DNA of 13,968 bases from an uncultured Eubacterium sp. GTDB taxonomy: Bacteria > Bacillota > Clostridia > Lachnospirales > Lachnospiraceae. Both the position numbers and the translations under genes were made by a program. The DNA lies in contig URGC01000066.1 of NCBI GenBank assembly GCA_900547255.1, positions 1-13,968 on the forward strand, read 5' to 3'. This document shows positions 5,837-12,666 of the stretch, piece by piece (within the stretch, counting starts at the first letter, position 1; each line of letters begins with the position of its first letter). The notes under the pieces were generated by a model that saw only the letters and a program-made list of their open reading frames with translations, was not told where the DNA came from and did no database searches.

Positions 5837-5883
5837 GTGGGAGACCATTGCATATATATGCTTGGATGGCCGCCATAAACCAC
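5837..5883 (+). promoter_or_regulatory. Ribosomal protein L1 operator, first copy (before rplK)
   Basis: GTGGGAG (5837-5843) and ATAAACCAC (5875-5883) can form the closing stem and asymmetric loop of the L1 binding site of 23S rRNA, where GUGGGAG faces GUGAAAUACCAC. Inside, CCAT/ATGG (5845-5848, 5866-5869) and a GCATA/TATGC hairpin (5850-5861) complete a long stem. It ends 10 bases before the rplK ribosome binding site, so bound L1 would reduce rplK translation. A GGGG/CCCC mini-hairpin (5824-5836) stands directly upstream. Confidence 0.6.
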
Positions 5884-5907
5884 ATTTATATTTAGGAGGT
5901 GCCTAAG

Positions 5908-6333
5908 ATGGCAAAGAAAGTAACAGGTTATATCAAATTACAGATTCCTGCTGGTAAGGCAACACCAGCACCACCAGTTGGTCCAGCACTTGGACAGCAT
6001 GGTGTTAACATCGTAGAGTTCACAAAGCAGTTTAATGCAAAGACAGCTGATCAGGGCGATTTAATTATCCCTGTAGTAATCACAGTTTATGCTGATAGAA
6101 GCTTTAGCTTTATCACAAAGACTCCTCCAGCTGCAGTTCTTCTTAAGAAGGCTTGCAACATTAAGTCAGGTTCAGGTGTTCCTAACAAGACTAAGGTTGC
6201 TACAATTAAGAGATCTGAGGTTCAGAAGATTGCTGAGCTTAAGATGCCAGATTTAAATGCCGCATCTATCGAAGCTGCAACTTCTATGATCGAAGGAACT
6301 GCTAAGTCTATGGGTATCGTTGTTGAGGACTAA
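5908..6333 (+). CDS. rplK: 50S ribosomal protein L11
   Basis: 141 residues, the exact family length. The N-terminal domain has the conserved proline-rich segment PAGKATPAPPVGPALGQHGVNI (14-35), the part that binds thiostrepton together with 23S rRNA. The C-terminal RNA-binding domain contains LKKACNIKSGSGVPNKTKV and ends in the Gly-rich MIEGTAKSMGIVVED. L11 forms the base of the GTPase-associated stalk with L10 and L7/L12. The start is ATG 5908, with AGGAGG (5894-5899) 8 bases upstream; a GTG at 5899 overlaps that site. It follows nusG after 89 bases that hold an L1 operator, and no terminator separates them, so it can be read from the rpmG promoter. Confidence 0.98.
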   Translation: MAKKVTGYIKLQIPAGKATPAPPVGPALGQHGVNIVEFTKQFNAKTADQGDLIIPVVITVYADRSFSFITKTPPAAVLLKKACNIKSGSGVPNKTKVATIKRSEVQKIAELKMPDLNAASIEAATSMIEGTAKSMGIVVED

Positions 6334-6378
6334 TCCTTAAAAAGATATTCAGATATATGGCCATAAGGCTTACAATTT

Positions 6379-6413
6379 GTGGGAGGAAAGTAAAACCCTT
6401 CCGATAATACCAC
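6379..6413 (+). promoter_or_regulatory. Ribosomal protein L1 operator, second copy (before rplA)
   Basis: GTGGGAG (6379-6385) faces GATAATACCAC (6403-6413), with GGAA/TTCC (6385-6388, 6399-6402) closing a short hairpin. The match to the L1 stalk of 23S rRNA (GUGGGAG with GUGAAAUACCAC) is stronger than in the first copy. It ends one base before AGGAGG (6415-6420) of rplA, so L1 binding should block ribosome entry directly. Confidence 0.7.
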
Positions 6414-6429
6414 TAGGAGGTTTTTTATA

Positions 6430-7125
6430 ATGAAAAGAGGAAAGAAATACGTTGAAGCGGCTAAGAATATTGACCGCGCAACATTATATGATGCAGCAGA
6501 AGCTATTTCTTTAGTTAAGAAGAGTGCTGTTGCAAAGTTCGACGAGACTATCGAGGCACATATCAGAACAGGTTGTGATGGACGTCACGCTGAGCAGCAG
6601 ATCAGAGGAGCTGTTGTTCTTCCACACGGTACTGGTAAGAAGGTTAAGGTTTTAGTATTCGCTAAGGGTGCTAAGGCTGATGAGGCTCAGGCAGCTGGCG
6701 CAGATTTCGTTGGTGGCGAGGAGCTTATTCCTAAGATCCAGAACGATAACTGGTTTGATTTCGATGTAGTTGTTGCAACACCTGATATGATGGGTGTCGT
6801 TGGACGTTTAGGTCGTGTACTTGGTCCTAAGGGATTAATGCCAAACCCTAAGGCTGGTACAGTAACAATGGACGTAACTAAGGCTGTTAACGATATCAAG
6901 GCTGGTAAGATCGAGTACAGACTTGATAAGACTAACATCATTCACGTGCCAATTGGTAAGGCTTCCTTCACAGAGGAGCAGTTATCTGACAACTTCCAGG
7001 CTATCATGGATGCAATCGTAAAGGCTAAGCCATCTTCAATCAAGGGTGCTTATTTAAAGAGTATTGCTCTTACATCTACAATGGGTCCAAGTGCAAAGGT
7101 TAACACAATCAAGTACCTTGGTTAA
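6430..7125 (+). CDS. rplA: 50S ribosomal protein L1
   Basis: 231 residues, the normal bacterial length. The family signature lies at 124-145, with GRLGRVLGPKGLMPNPKAGTV, between the two halves of domain I; domain II spans about residues 70-160. The N-terminal RGKKYVEAAKNID and the C-terminal KGAYLKSIALTSTMGP are typical. L1 forms the mobile stalk that helps release E-site tRNA and in many bacteria represses its own mRNA. Two L1-site copies in this operon support that here. AGGAGG lies 9 bases before the ATG. Codon choice is biased (nearly all Lys AAG, many Gly GGT), as in highly expressed genes. Confidence 0.98.
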   Translation: MKRGKKYVEAAKNIDRATLYDAAEAISLVKKSAVAKFDETIEAHIRTGCDGRHAEQQIRGAVVLPHGTGKKVKVLVFAKGAKADEAQAAGADFVGGEELIPKIQNDNWFDFDVVVATPDMMGVVGRLGRVLGPKGLMPNPKAGTVTMDVTKAVNDIKAGKIEYRLDKTNIIHVPIGKASFTEEQLSDNFQAIMDAIVKAKPSSIKGAYLKSIALTSTMGPSAKVNTIKYLG

Positions 7126-7143
7126 TTATAGATGTATCCATTG

Positions 7144-7166
7144 ATTCTTTAGCAATAAAGAATTTT
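7144..7166 (+). terminator. Possible weak terminator after rplA
   Basis: ATTCTTTA (7144-7151) pairs perfectly with TAAAGAAT (7156-7163) around a GCAA tetraloop, followed by TTT. The A/T-rich 8-bp stem and short T run make it a poor terminator; it may only stabilise the 3' end or cause partial stopping before the rplJ promoter. Confidence 0.35.
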
Positions 7167-7188
7167 GGAAAGATGTTTAATTTTTCGG

Positions 7189-7217
7189 TTGACATCATAT
7201 AAATTTAATGGTATATT
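7189..7217 (+). promoter_or_regulatory. Promoter of the rplJ-rplL operon
   Basis: A perfect TTGACA (7189-7194), a 17-base spacer, and TATATT (7212-7217). Transcription should start near 7224, giving a leader of about 164 bases before rplJ. Confidence 0.85.
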
Positions 7218-7235
7218 ACCATTCGATAATATTTT

Positions 7236-7343
7236 GCCTAAGACAGTATGGTCCCGCAAGGGTTAAAGGTAAAACACCTACCGAGGAATGAAATTGACTA
7301 ACGATTTTTCAGCCCTTATGTCTTGGTGACGTAAGGGCTTTTT
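7236..7343 (+). promoter_or_regulatory. L10 ribosomal protein leader with antiterminator
   Basis: The region GCCTAAGACAGTA (7236-7248) and CACCTACCGAGGAATGA (7275-7291) matches the conserved L10-leader pattern of Firmicutes, where the L10(L12)4 complex binds a kink-turn. A CCC-GCAA-GGG hairpin (7253-7262) and an AGGT/ACCT hairpin (7267-7270, 7276-7279) lie in between. AAGGGTT (7258-7264) can instead pair along its whole length, with one G-U, with AGCCCTT (7311-7317), the 5' arm of the terminator. So the free leader would prevent the terminator, and binding of L10-L12 would lock GGG in the first hairpin and let the terminator form. Confidence 0.75.
7311..7343 (+). terminator. Regulated terminator of the L10 leader
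   Basis: AGCCCTTATGTC (7311-7322) pairs with GACGTAAGGGCT (7328-7339), a 12-bp stem with one G-U pair and a 5-base loop, followed by a T run to 7343. It lies between the promoter and rplJ, so it must be conditional. Confidence 0.85.
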
Positions 7344-7387
7344 CAATGACTTTGGCAGAATTCAAAATCTAACAGGAGGAACTATTC

Positions 7388-7882
7388 ATGGCAAAGGTAG
7401 AACTTAAGCAGCCTATCGTAGATGAGATCTCAGCATACCTTAAAGATGCAGCAGGCGTTGTACTTGTTAATTATCGTGGATTAACGGTTGAGCAGGATAC
7501 ACAGCTTAGAAAGCAGTTAAGAGAAGCAGGTGTCGTATACAAGGTTTATAAGAATACTTTAGTTAAGAGAGCTATTGCTGGCACACAGTTCGAGGGAATG
7601 ACAGATTTACTCGATGGACCTAACGCAATTGCAATCAGCGCTAATGATGCTACAGCACCAGCTAGAATACTTAACAATTTTGCTAAGACAGCTGATGCAC
7701 TTGAGTTAAAGTGCGGTGTCGTTGAGGGCACATTCTATGATGCTAAGGGAATCACAGCAATCGCAAGCATTCCATCAAGAGAAGAGCTTCTTTCAAAGCT
7801 CCTTGGAAGCATCCAGTCACCTATTACAAACTTTGCTCGTGTTATTAAGCAGATCGCTGAAAAGGGCGAGGATGTAGCTTAA
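7388..7882 (+). CDS. rplJ: 50S ribosomal protein L10
   Basis: 164 residues, typical for L10 of Firmicutes. The N-terminal domain (AGVVLVNYRGLTVEQDTQLRK, then VVYKVYKNTLVKRAI) binds 23S rRNA at the stalk base, and the C-terminal helix, from about residue 130, docks L7/L12 dimers. The L10-L12 complex also represses this operon by binding the leader upstream. AGGAGG lies 8 bases before the ATG. 79 bases with two short hairpins (TTACA/TGTAA, 7883-7896, and TGGC/GCCA, 7920-7933) separate it from rplL. Confidence 0.97.
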   Translation: MAKVELKQPIVDEISAYLKDAAGVVLVNYRGLTVEQDTQLRKQLREAGVVYKVYKNTLVKRAIAGTQFEGMTDLLDGPNAIAISANDATAPARILNNFAKTADALELKCGVVEGTFYDAKGITAIASIPSREELLSKLLGSIQSPITNFARVIKQIAEKGEDVA

Positions 7883-7961
7883 TTACAGAGTTGTAATCAA
7901 GGAAAGAACTTAATTTTAATGGCCAGAGAGCCACTATTAATCAGAAAAGGAGATTATTATA

Positions 7962-8327
7962 ATGACTACACAGGAAATCATTGAAGTTATTAAGGGTTTA
8001 ACAGTATTAGAGCTTAACGATTTAGTTAAGGCATGTGAGGAAGAGTTCGGCGTATCTGCAGCAGCAGGCGTTGTAGTTGCAGCAGCAGGTGCTGGCGCAG
8101 CAGCAGGCGAAGAGAAGACAGAGTTTGATGTAGAGCTTACAGAAGCTGGCGCAAACAAGGTTAAGGTTATCAAGGTTGTTCGTGAGTTAACAGGTCTTGG
8201 CTTAAAGGAAGCTAAGGACGTTGTTGATGGCGCTCCTAAGGTTATCAAGGAAGCTGTTTCTAAGGAAGAAGCTGAGGATATCCAGAAGAAGCTCGAAGCT
8301 GAAGGTGCAAAGGTTACTCTTAAGTAA
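7962..8327 (+). CDS. rplL: 50S ribosomal protein L7/L12
   Basis: 121 residues, the family length. The N-terminal dimerisation domain (1-33) is followed by a flexible Ala/Gly-rich hinge (about 33-50). The C-terminal factor-binding domain holds KTEFDVELTEAGANKVKVIKVVRELTGLGLKEAKDVVDGAPK, with the conserved helices that recruit EF-Tu, EF-G and IF2. Several dimers hang on each L10, so it must be made in excess over L10; its own good ribosome binding site (AAAAGGAG, 9 bases before the ATG) fits that. The operon ends 28 bases later in a strong terminator. Confidence 0.98.
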   Translation: MTTQEIIEVIKGLTVLELNDLVKACEEEFGVSAAAGVVVAAAGAGAAAGEEKTEFDVELTEAGANKVKVIKVVRELTGLGLKEAKDVVDGAPKVIKEAVSKEEAEDIQKKLEAEGAKVTLK

Positions 8328-8355
8328 TACCGCGGACTACAAGCGCAGTGCGAAT

Positions 8356-8412
8356 AAAATAATGAAAGGGCTCCGTGTAAGCTTGCTTACGGCGGAGTCC
8401 TTTTATTATTTT
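8356..8412 (+). terminator. Very strong terminator after rplL
   Basis: The arms at 8356-8375 and 8393-8412 pair over 20 bp with only two G-U pairs (AAAATAATGAAAGGGCTCCG against CGGAGTCCTTTTATTATTTT), and the inner TGTAAG/CTTACG lengthens the stem to about 26 bp with one bulged G. The lower part is A/T-rich with its T tract inside the stem. It should stop nearly all transcription between rplL and rpoB. Confidence 0.92.
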
Positions 8413-8625
8413 GCTCAAAGTAGTGGGAGTCACCTGTACATTTCAATCTGGCACAATTCAGACAGCCGGCTTTCACCGCTGTCGTCCTGTTATATATTGA
8501 CGTATATTAAGCAGTAAATACACCCAAGCCATAATTTACCCCCCCTACATCTAGCATATCCCCCATCCATCATCCCCTATATATTCCATATCTTAAAAAA
8601 CTTCATGAATCATCCCATAAATCCC
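8413..8625. other. Gene-free stretch before the rpoB promoter
   Basis: No credible gene lies here. It holds a small hairpin (GACAG/CTGTC at 8461-8465 and 8479-8483 with an inner CGG/CCG) and, from about 8538 to 8575, a cluster of C runs (seven, five and four C) in an otherwise A/T-rich stretch. No promoter that would transcribe the hairpin is convincing. Confidence 0.5.
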
Positions 8626-8653
8626 TTGACTTATCTATGCTTCTTGTGATAAT
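8626..8653 (+). promoter_or_regulatory. Promoter of the rpoB-rpoC operon
   Basis: TTGACT (8626-8631), a 16-base spacer, and GATAAT (8648-8653), with TGT directly before the -10 (8645-8647) making an extended -10. Transcription should start near 8660, about 90 bases before rpoB. Confidence 0.75.
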
Positions 8654-8749
8654 ATGAACAATGCACTATTGTGGTATGTTGTACATAGTCTGTATACACA
8701 TATTAATAATGTAATAAATAAAGCAAATAAAACAAGGGGTGAAACGTCA

Positions 8750-11700
8750 ATGGAGAAAAACAGAATACGTCCAGTGAAGTCCGGTAGAAGCATCAGAATG
8801 AGCTATTCAAGACAAAAGGAAGTCATTGAAATGCCTAACCTCATAGAGGTTCAGAAAGACTCATACAAGTGGTTCCTGGATGAAGGTTTAAAAGAAGTTT
8901 TTGATGACATCTCTCCAATTGCAGATTTTAATGGCAGATTAAGTCTGGAATTTGTAGATTTCAAGTTGTGTGAAGATGAAGTCAAGTATTCTATTGAGGA
9001 ATGTAAAGAAAGAGATGCTACATTTGCAGCACCTTTAAAGGTCAGAGTCAGACTCCACAACAAGGAGAGTGAAGACATAAGTGAACATGAGATATTCATG
9101 GGCGATCTTCCAATCATGACTAAGACAGGTACATTCGTCATCAACGGCGCAGAAAGAGTTATTGTAAGCCAGTTAGTGCGTTCACCTGGTATTTACTATG
9201 ATATACAGAAAGATAAGTATGGTAAGATATTCCTTTACAGCAGCCAGGTTATTCCTAACCGTGGTGCATGGCTGGAATATGAGACAGATGCTAATGATGT
9301 ATTCTATGTTAAAGTAGATAGAAACAAGAAAGTACCTGTAACTGTTCTTATCAGAGCATTGGGTTATGGTTCTAATGCTGAGATTATTGATATATTTGGT
9401 GAGGAGCCAAAGCTTCTTGCTACTATGGAAAAAGATACATCTACTAATTACCAGGAGGGTATTCTCGAACTTTATAAGAAGTTAAGACCAGGCGAACCAT
9501 TGTCTGTAGACAGTGCTGAGTCACTTATAAGCGGAATGTTCTTCGATCCAAGAAGATATGATCTTGCGAAGGTTGGTAGATATAAGTTTAATAAGAAGCT
9601 CTCTTTCAAGTACAGACTTGCTGGACATGTACTTGCAGAGGATGTTGTTGATAATAATGGAGAAGTTATTGCTAAGGCTGGTGACAAGCTTACTAGAGAA
9701 TCAGCAGAAGCAATTCAGAATGCTGCTGTTCCATCAGTATTTCTTGATGTAGAAGTAAGAGAGTCAGATGGTACATTCTCTAATAAGAAGGTAAAAGTCC
9801 TTTCTAATATGGCTGTTGATATCACAAAGTGGGTTGATATTACACCAGAAGAGGCTAAGGAACTTGGAATCACAGAGGACGTATTCTATCCAGTACTTGC
9901 TCAGATATTAGCTGAGAATGACAACATTGATGATATTAAGGAAGCTATCTCTAAGAATATAGGAGATCTTATCCCTAAACATATAACAGTAGAAGATATC
10001 CTTGCTTCTATTAACTATAACATGCACCTTGAGTATGGCGTTGGTACTAAGGATGATATCGATCACCTTGGTAACAGACGTATCAGAGCTGTAGGTGAGC
10101 TCCTTCAGAACCAGTTCAGAATTGGTATCTCAAGAATGGAGCGTGTTGTTCGTGAAAGAATGTCAACACAGGATTTAAGTGGAATATCGCCACAGTCACT
10201 TATTAATATTAAGCCTGTAACAGCAGCTATCAAGGAATTCTTTGGTAGTTCACAGTTGTCACAGTTCATGGATCAGAATAACCCTCTTGGTGAGCTTACT
10301 CATAAGAGAAGACTTTCAGCGTTAGGTCCTGGTGGTCTTTCAAGAGATAGAGCTGGTTTTGAGGTTCGAGATGTACACTATACACATTATGGTAGAATGT
10401 GTCCTATCGAGACACCAGAAGGTCCTAACATCGGTCTTATTAACTCTCTTGCTTCTTATGCAAGAATTAATGAGTATGGATTTGTGGAAGCTCCTTATCG
10501 TATCGTAGATAAGACAGATCCTAAGAATCCTAGAGTAACAGAGGAAGTTCGTTACTTTACAGCCGATGAGGAAGATGATTTCCATGTAGCACAGGCTAAT
10601 GCTGAGTTAGATGAAGAAGGACATTTCGTTAAGAATTCAGTATCAGGAAGATTCAGAGATGAGACATCTGAATTTGATAAGACACTTATAGATTTAATGG
10701 ATGTATCTCCTAAGATGGTATTCTCAGTTGCTACATCAATGATTCCATTCCTTCAGAACGATGATGCTAACCGTGCGCTGATGGGTTCTAACATGCAGCG
10801 TCAGGCGGTTCCACTTCTTACAACAGAAGCACCTGTTATCGGTACTGGTATCGAGAGCAAGGCAGCTATCGACTCTGGAGTATGTGTGGTTGCAGAGGCA
10901 GATGGTGTTGTATTATCATCTGAATCTAATAAGATAAAAGTTAAAGAGACAGACGGCAATGTACGTGAGTATAAGCTTACTAAGTTCTCAAGAAGTAACC
11001 AGAGTAACTGCTACAACCAGAGACCTATTGTATTCAAGGGTGATGAGGTTAAGGCAGGAGATGTAATTGCAGATGGTCCATCTACATCAGGTGGCGAAAT
11101 TGCATTAGGTAAGAATCCTCTTATCGGTTTCATGACTTGGGAAGGTTACAACTACGAGGATGCTGTATTACTTAGTGAAAGACTTGTAAGAGATGATGTA
11201 TATACATCTATTCATATCGAAGAGTATGAGACAGAAGCAAGAGATACTAAGTTAGGACCAGAAGAGATTACAAGAGATATCCCTTCAGTTGCTAACGATT
11301 CTATCAAGGATCTTGATGAGAATGGTATTATCCGTATCGGTGCTGAGGTTCGTGCCGGAGATGTTCTTGTAGGTAAGGTTACTCCTAAGGGAGAGACAGA
11401 GCTTACAGCAGAAGAGAGACTTCTTAGAGCTATCTTTGGTGAGAAGGCAAGAGAAGTAAGAGATACATCTCTTAAGGTTCCTCATGGTGAGTACGGTATT
11501 GTAGTTGCTGTTAAGACATTTACAAGAGAAAATGGTGATGAACTTTCACCGGGTGTTAATAAATCAGTTCGTATATATATCGCACAGAAGAGAAAGATTT
11601 CTGTTGGTGATAAGATGGCTGGTCGTCATGGTAACAAGGGTGTCGTTTCAAGAGTACTTCCAGTAGAGGATATGCCATTCCTTCCTAACGGACGTCCACT

Positions 11701-12649
11701 TGATATTGTGCTTAACCCACTGGGTGTGCCTTCACGTATGAACATCGGTCAGGTCTTAGAGATACATTTAAGTCTTGCTGCCAAGGTATTAGGATTTAAC
11801 GTATCTACACCAATCTTCGATGGCGCAGACGAGAACGATATTATGGATACACTCGATCTTGCTAACGATTATGCTAATCTTGAGTGGGATGAGTTTGAAG
11901 CTAAATATAAGGACAAACTTAATGACGAAGTATTCCAGTATCTTGATGAGCACAAGGACCACAGAGCAGAGTGGAAGGGCGTTGAGATTGGACGAGATGG
12001 TAAGGTTCGTCTCCGTGATGGTAGAACAGGTGAATATTTCGATAACCCTGTAACAATTGGATTCATGCATTATCTTAAGTTACATCATCTTGTTGATGAT
12101 AAGATTCATGCACGTTCAACAGGTCCTTACTCACTTGTAACACAGCAGCCACTGGGTGGTAAAGCTCAGTTCGGTGGACAGCGTTTCGGTGAGATGGAGG
12201 TTTGGGCTCTTGAGGCTTATGGTGCTGCTCACACACTTCAGGAAATCCTGACAGTTAAGTCAGATGATGTTGTTGGCCGAGTTAAGACATATGAAGCTAT
12301 TATCAAGGGTGAGAACATACCTGAACCAGGTATTCCAGAGTCATTCAAGGTTCTTCTTAAGGAATTACAGTCACTTGCACTTGATGTAAGAGTATTAGAC
12401 CAGAATGATGAGGAAGTTAAGCTTCTTGAGAGTGCTGAGTACGAAGTTACAGATTTCAAGAAAGTTCTTGAGGATGGCAACGGACGCAGATACAACAAGA
12501 ACGATGAGAACGAGCTTAAGCAGGCAGGCTTCATGGAGCAGACTGTAGATGAGTTCGGTGAGACAAAGTATGAAGATTTGGGTGACGATTTCGATGATGC
12601 CTTCGATGCAGAAGACAGCTATGACGATGGTAATTCAGATCAGTATTAA
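8750..12649 (+). CDS. rpoB: DNA-directed RNA polymerase subunit beta
   Basis: 1299 residues, longer than the roughly 1190 of B. subtilis and close to the clostridial size. The N-terminal lobe starts at SYSRQKEVIEMPNLIEVQKDSY. The rifampicin region begins with FFGSSQLSQFMDQNNPLGELTHKRRLS at residue 497; D508, H518 and S523 are the counterparts of E. coli D516, H526 and S531 and are all wild type, so drug sensitivity is expected. GDKMAGRHGNKG (953-964) holds the two lysines K955 and K963 near the active site, and LGGKAQFGGQRFGEMEVWALEAYGA binds beta'. The acidic tail DLGDDFDDAFDAEDSYDD is long. The ATG at 8750 has AAGGGGT 9 bases upstream; an upstream in-frame ATG at 8654 overlaps the -10 of the promoter and cannot be used. 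rpoC follows after 17 bases. Confidence 0.98.
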   Translation: MEKNRIRPVKSGRSIRMSYSRQKEVIEMPNLIEVQKDSYKWFLDEGLKEVFDDISPIADFNGRLSLEFVDFKLCEDEVKYSIEECKERDATFAAPLKVRVRLHNKESEDISEHEIFMGDLPIMTKTGTFVINGAERVIVSQLVRSPGIYYDIQKDKYGKIFLYSSQVIPNRGAWLEYETDANDVFYVKVDRNKKVPVTVLIRALGYGSNAEIIDIFGEEPKLLATMEKDTSTNYQEGILELYKKLRPGEPLSVDSAESLISGMFFDPRRYDLAKVGRYKFNKKLSFKYRLAGHVLAEDVVDNNGEVIAKAGDKLTRESAEAIQNAAVPSVFLDVEVRESDGTFSNKKVKVLSNMAVDITKWVDITPEEAKELGITEDVFYPVLAQILAENDNIDDIKEAISKNIGDLIPKHITVEDILASINYNMHLEYGVGTKDDIDHLGNRRIRAVGELLQNQFRIGISRMERVVRERMSTQDLSGISPQSLINIKPVTAAIKEFFGSSQLSQFMDQNNPLGELTHKRRLSALGPGGLSRDRAGFEVRDVHYTHYGRMCPIETPEGPNIGLINSLASYARINEYGFVEAPYRIVDKTDPKNPRVTEEVRYFTADEEDDFHVAQANAELDEEGHFVKNSVSGRFRDETSEFDKTLIDLMDVSPKMVFSVATSMIPFLQNDDANRALMGSNMQRQAVPLLTTEAPVIGTGIESKAAIDSGVCVVAEADGVVLSSESNKIKVKETDGNVREYKLTKFSRSNQSNCYNQRPIVFKGDEVKAGDVIADGPSTSGGEIALGKNPLIGFMTWEGYNYEDAVLLSERLVRDDVYTSIHIEEYETEARDTKLGPEEITRDIPSVANDSIKDLDENGIIRIGAEVRAGDVLVGKVTPKGETELTAEERLLRAIFGEKAREVRDTSLKVPHGEYGIVVAVKTFTRENGDELSPGVNKSVRIYIAQKRKISVGDKMAGRHGNKGVVSRVLPVEDMPFLPNGRPLDIVLNPLGVPSRMNIGQVLEIHLSLAAKVLGFNVSTPIFDGADENDIMDTLDLANDYANLEWDEFEAKYKDKLNDEVFQYLDEHKDHRAEWKGVEIGRDGKVRLRDGRTGEYFDNPVTIGFMHYLKLHHLVDDKIHARSTGPYSLVTQQPLGGKAQFGGQRFGEMEVWALEAYGAAHTLQEILTVKSDDVVGRVKTYEAIIKGENIPEPGIPESFKVLLKELQSLALDVRVLDQNDEEVKLLESAEYEVTDFKKVLEDGNGRRYNKNDENELKQAGFMEQTVDEFGETKYEDLGDDFDDAFDAEDSYDDGNSDQY

Positions 12650-12666
12650 TAGAAGGGAGCAGAAAG

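Noticed and set aside
5899..5907. GTG start of rplK adding three residues
   Set aside because: It overlaps the AGGAGG that serves the ATG at 5908, and L11 normally begins MAKK.
8221..8517. Plus-strand open frame overlapping the end of rplL and the terminator
   Set aside because: It runs through rplL in another frame and through a strong terminator stem, and has no ribosome binding site.
8497..8525. TTGACG as a second rpoB promoter or promoter of a small RNA
   Set aside because: No -10 element at 16-18 bases; the bases there read ACACCC.
8654..8749. 32-residue N-terminal extension of RpoB from an in-frame ATG at 8654
   Set aside because: This ATG overlaps the end of the -10 element and lies before the expected transcript start; the ATG at 8750 has a good ribosome binding site and gives the conserved N-terminus.
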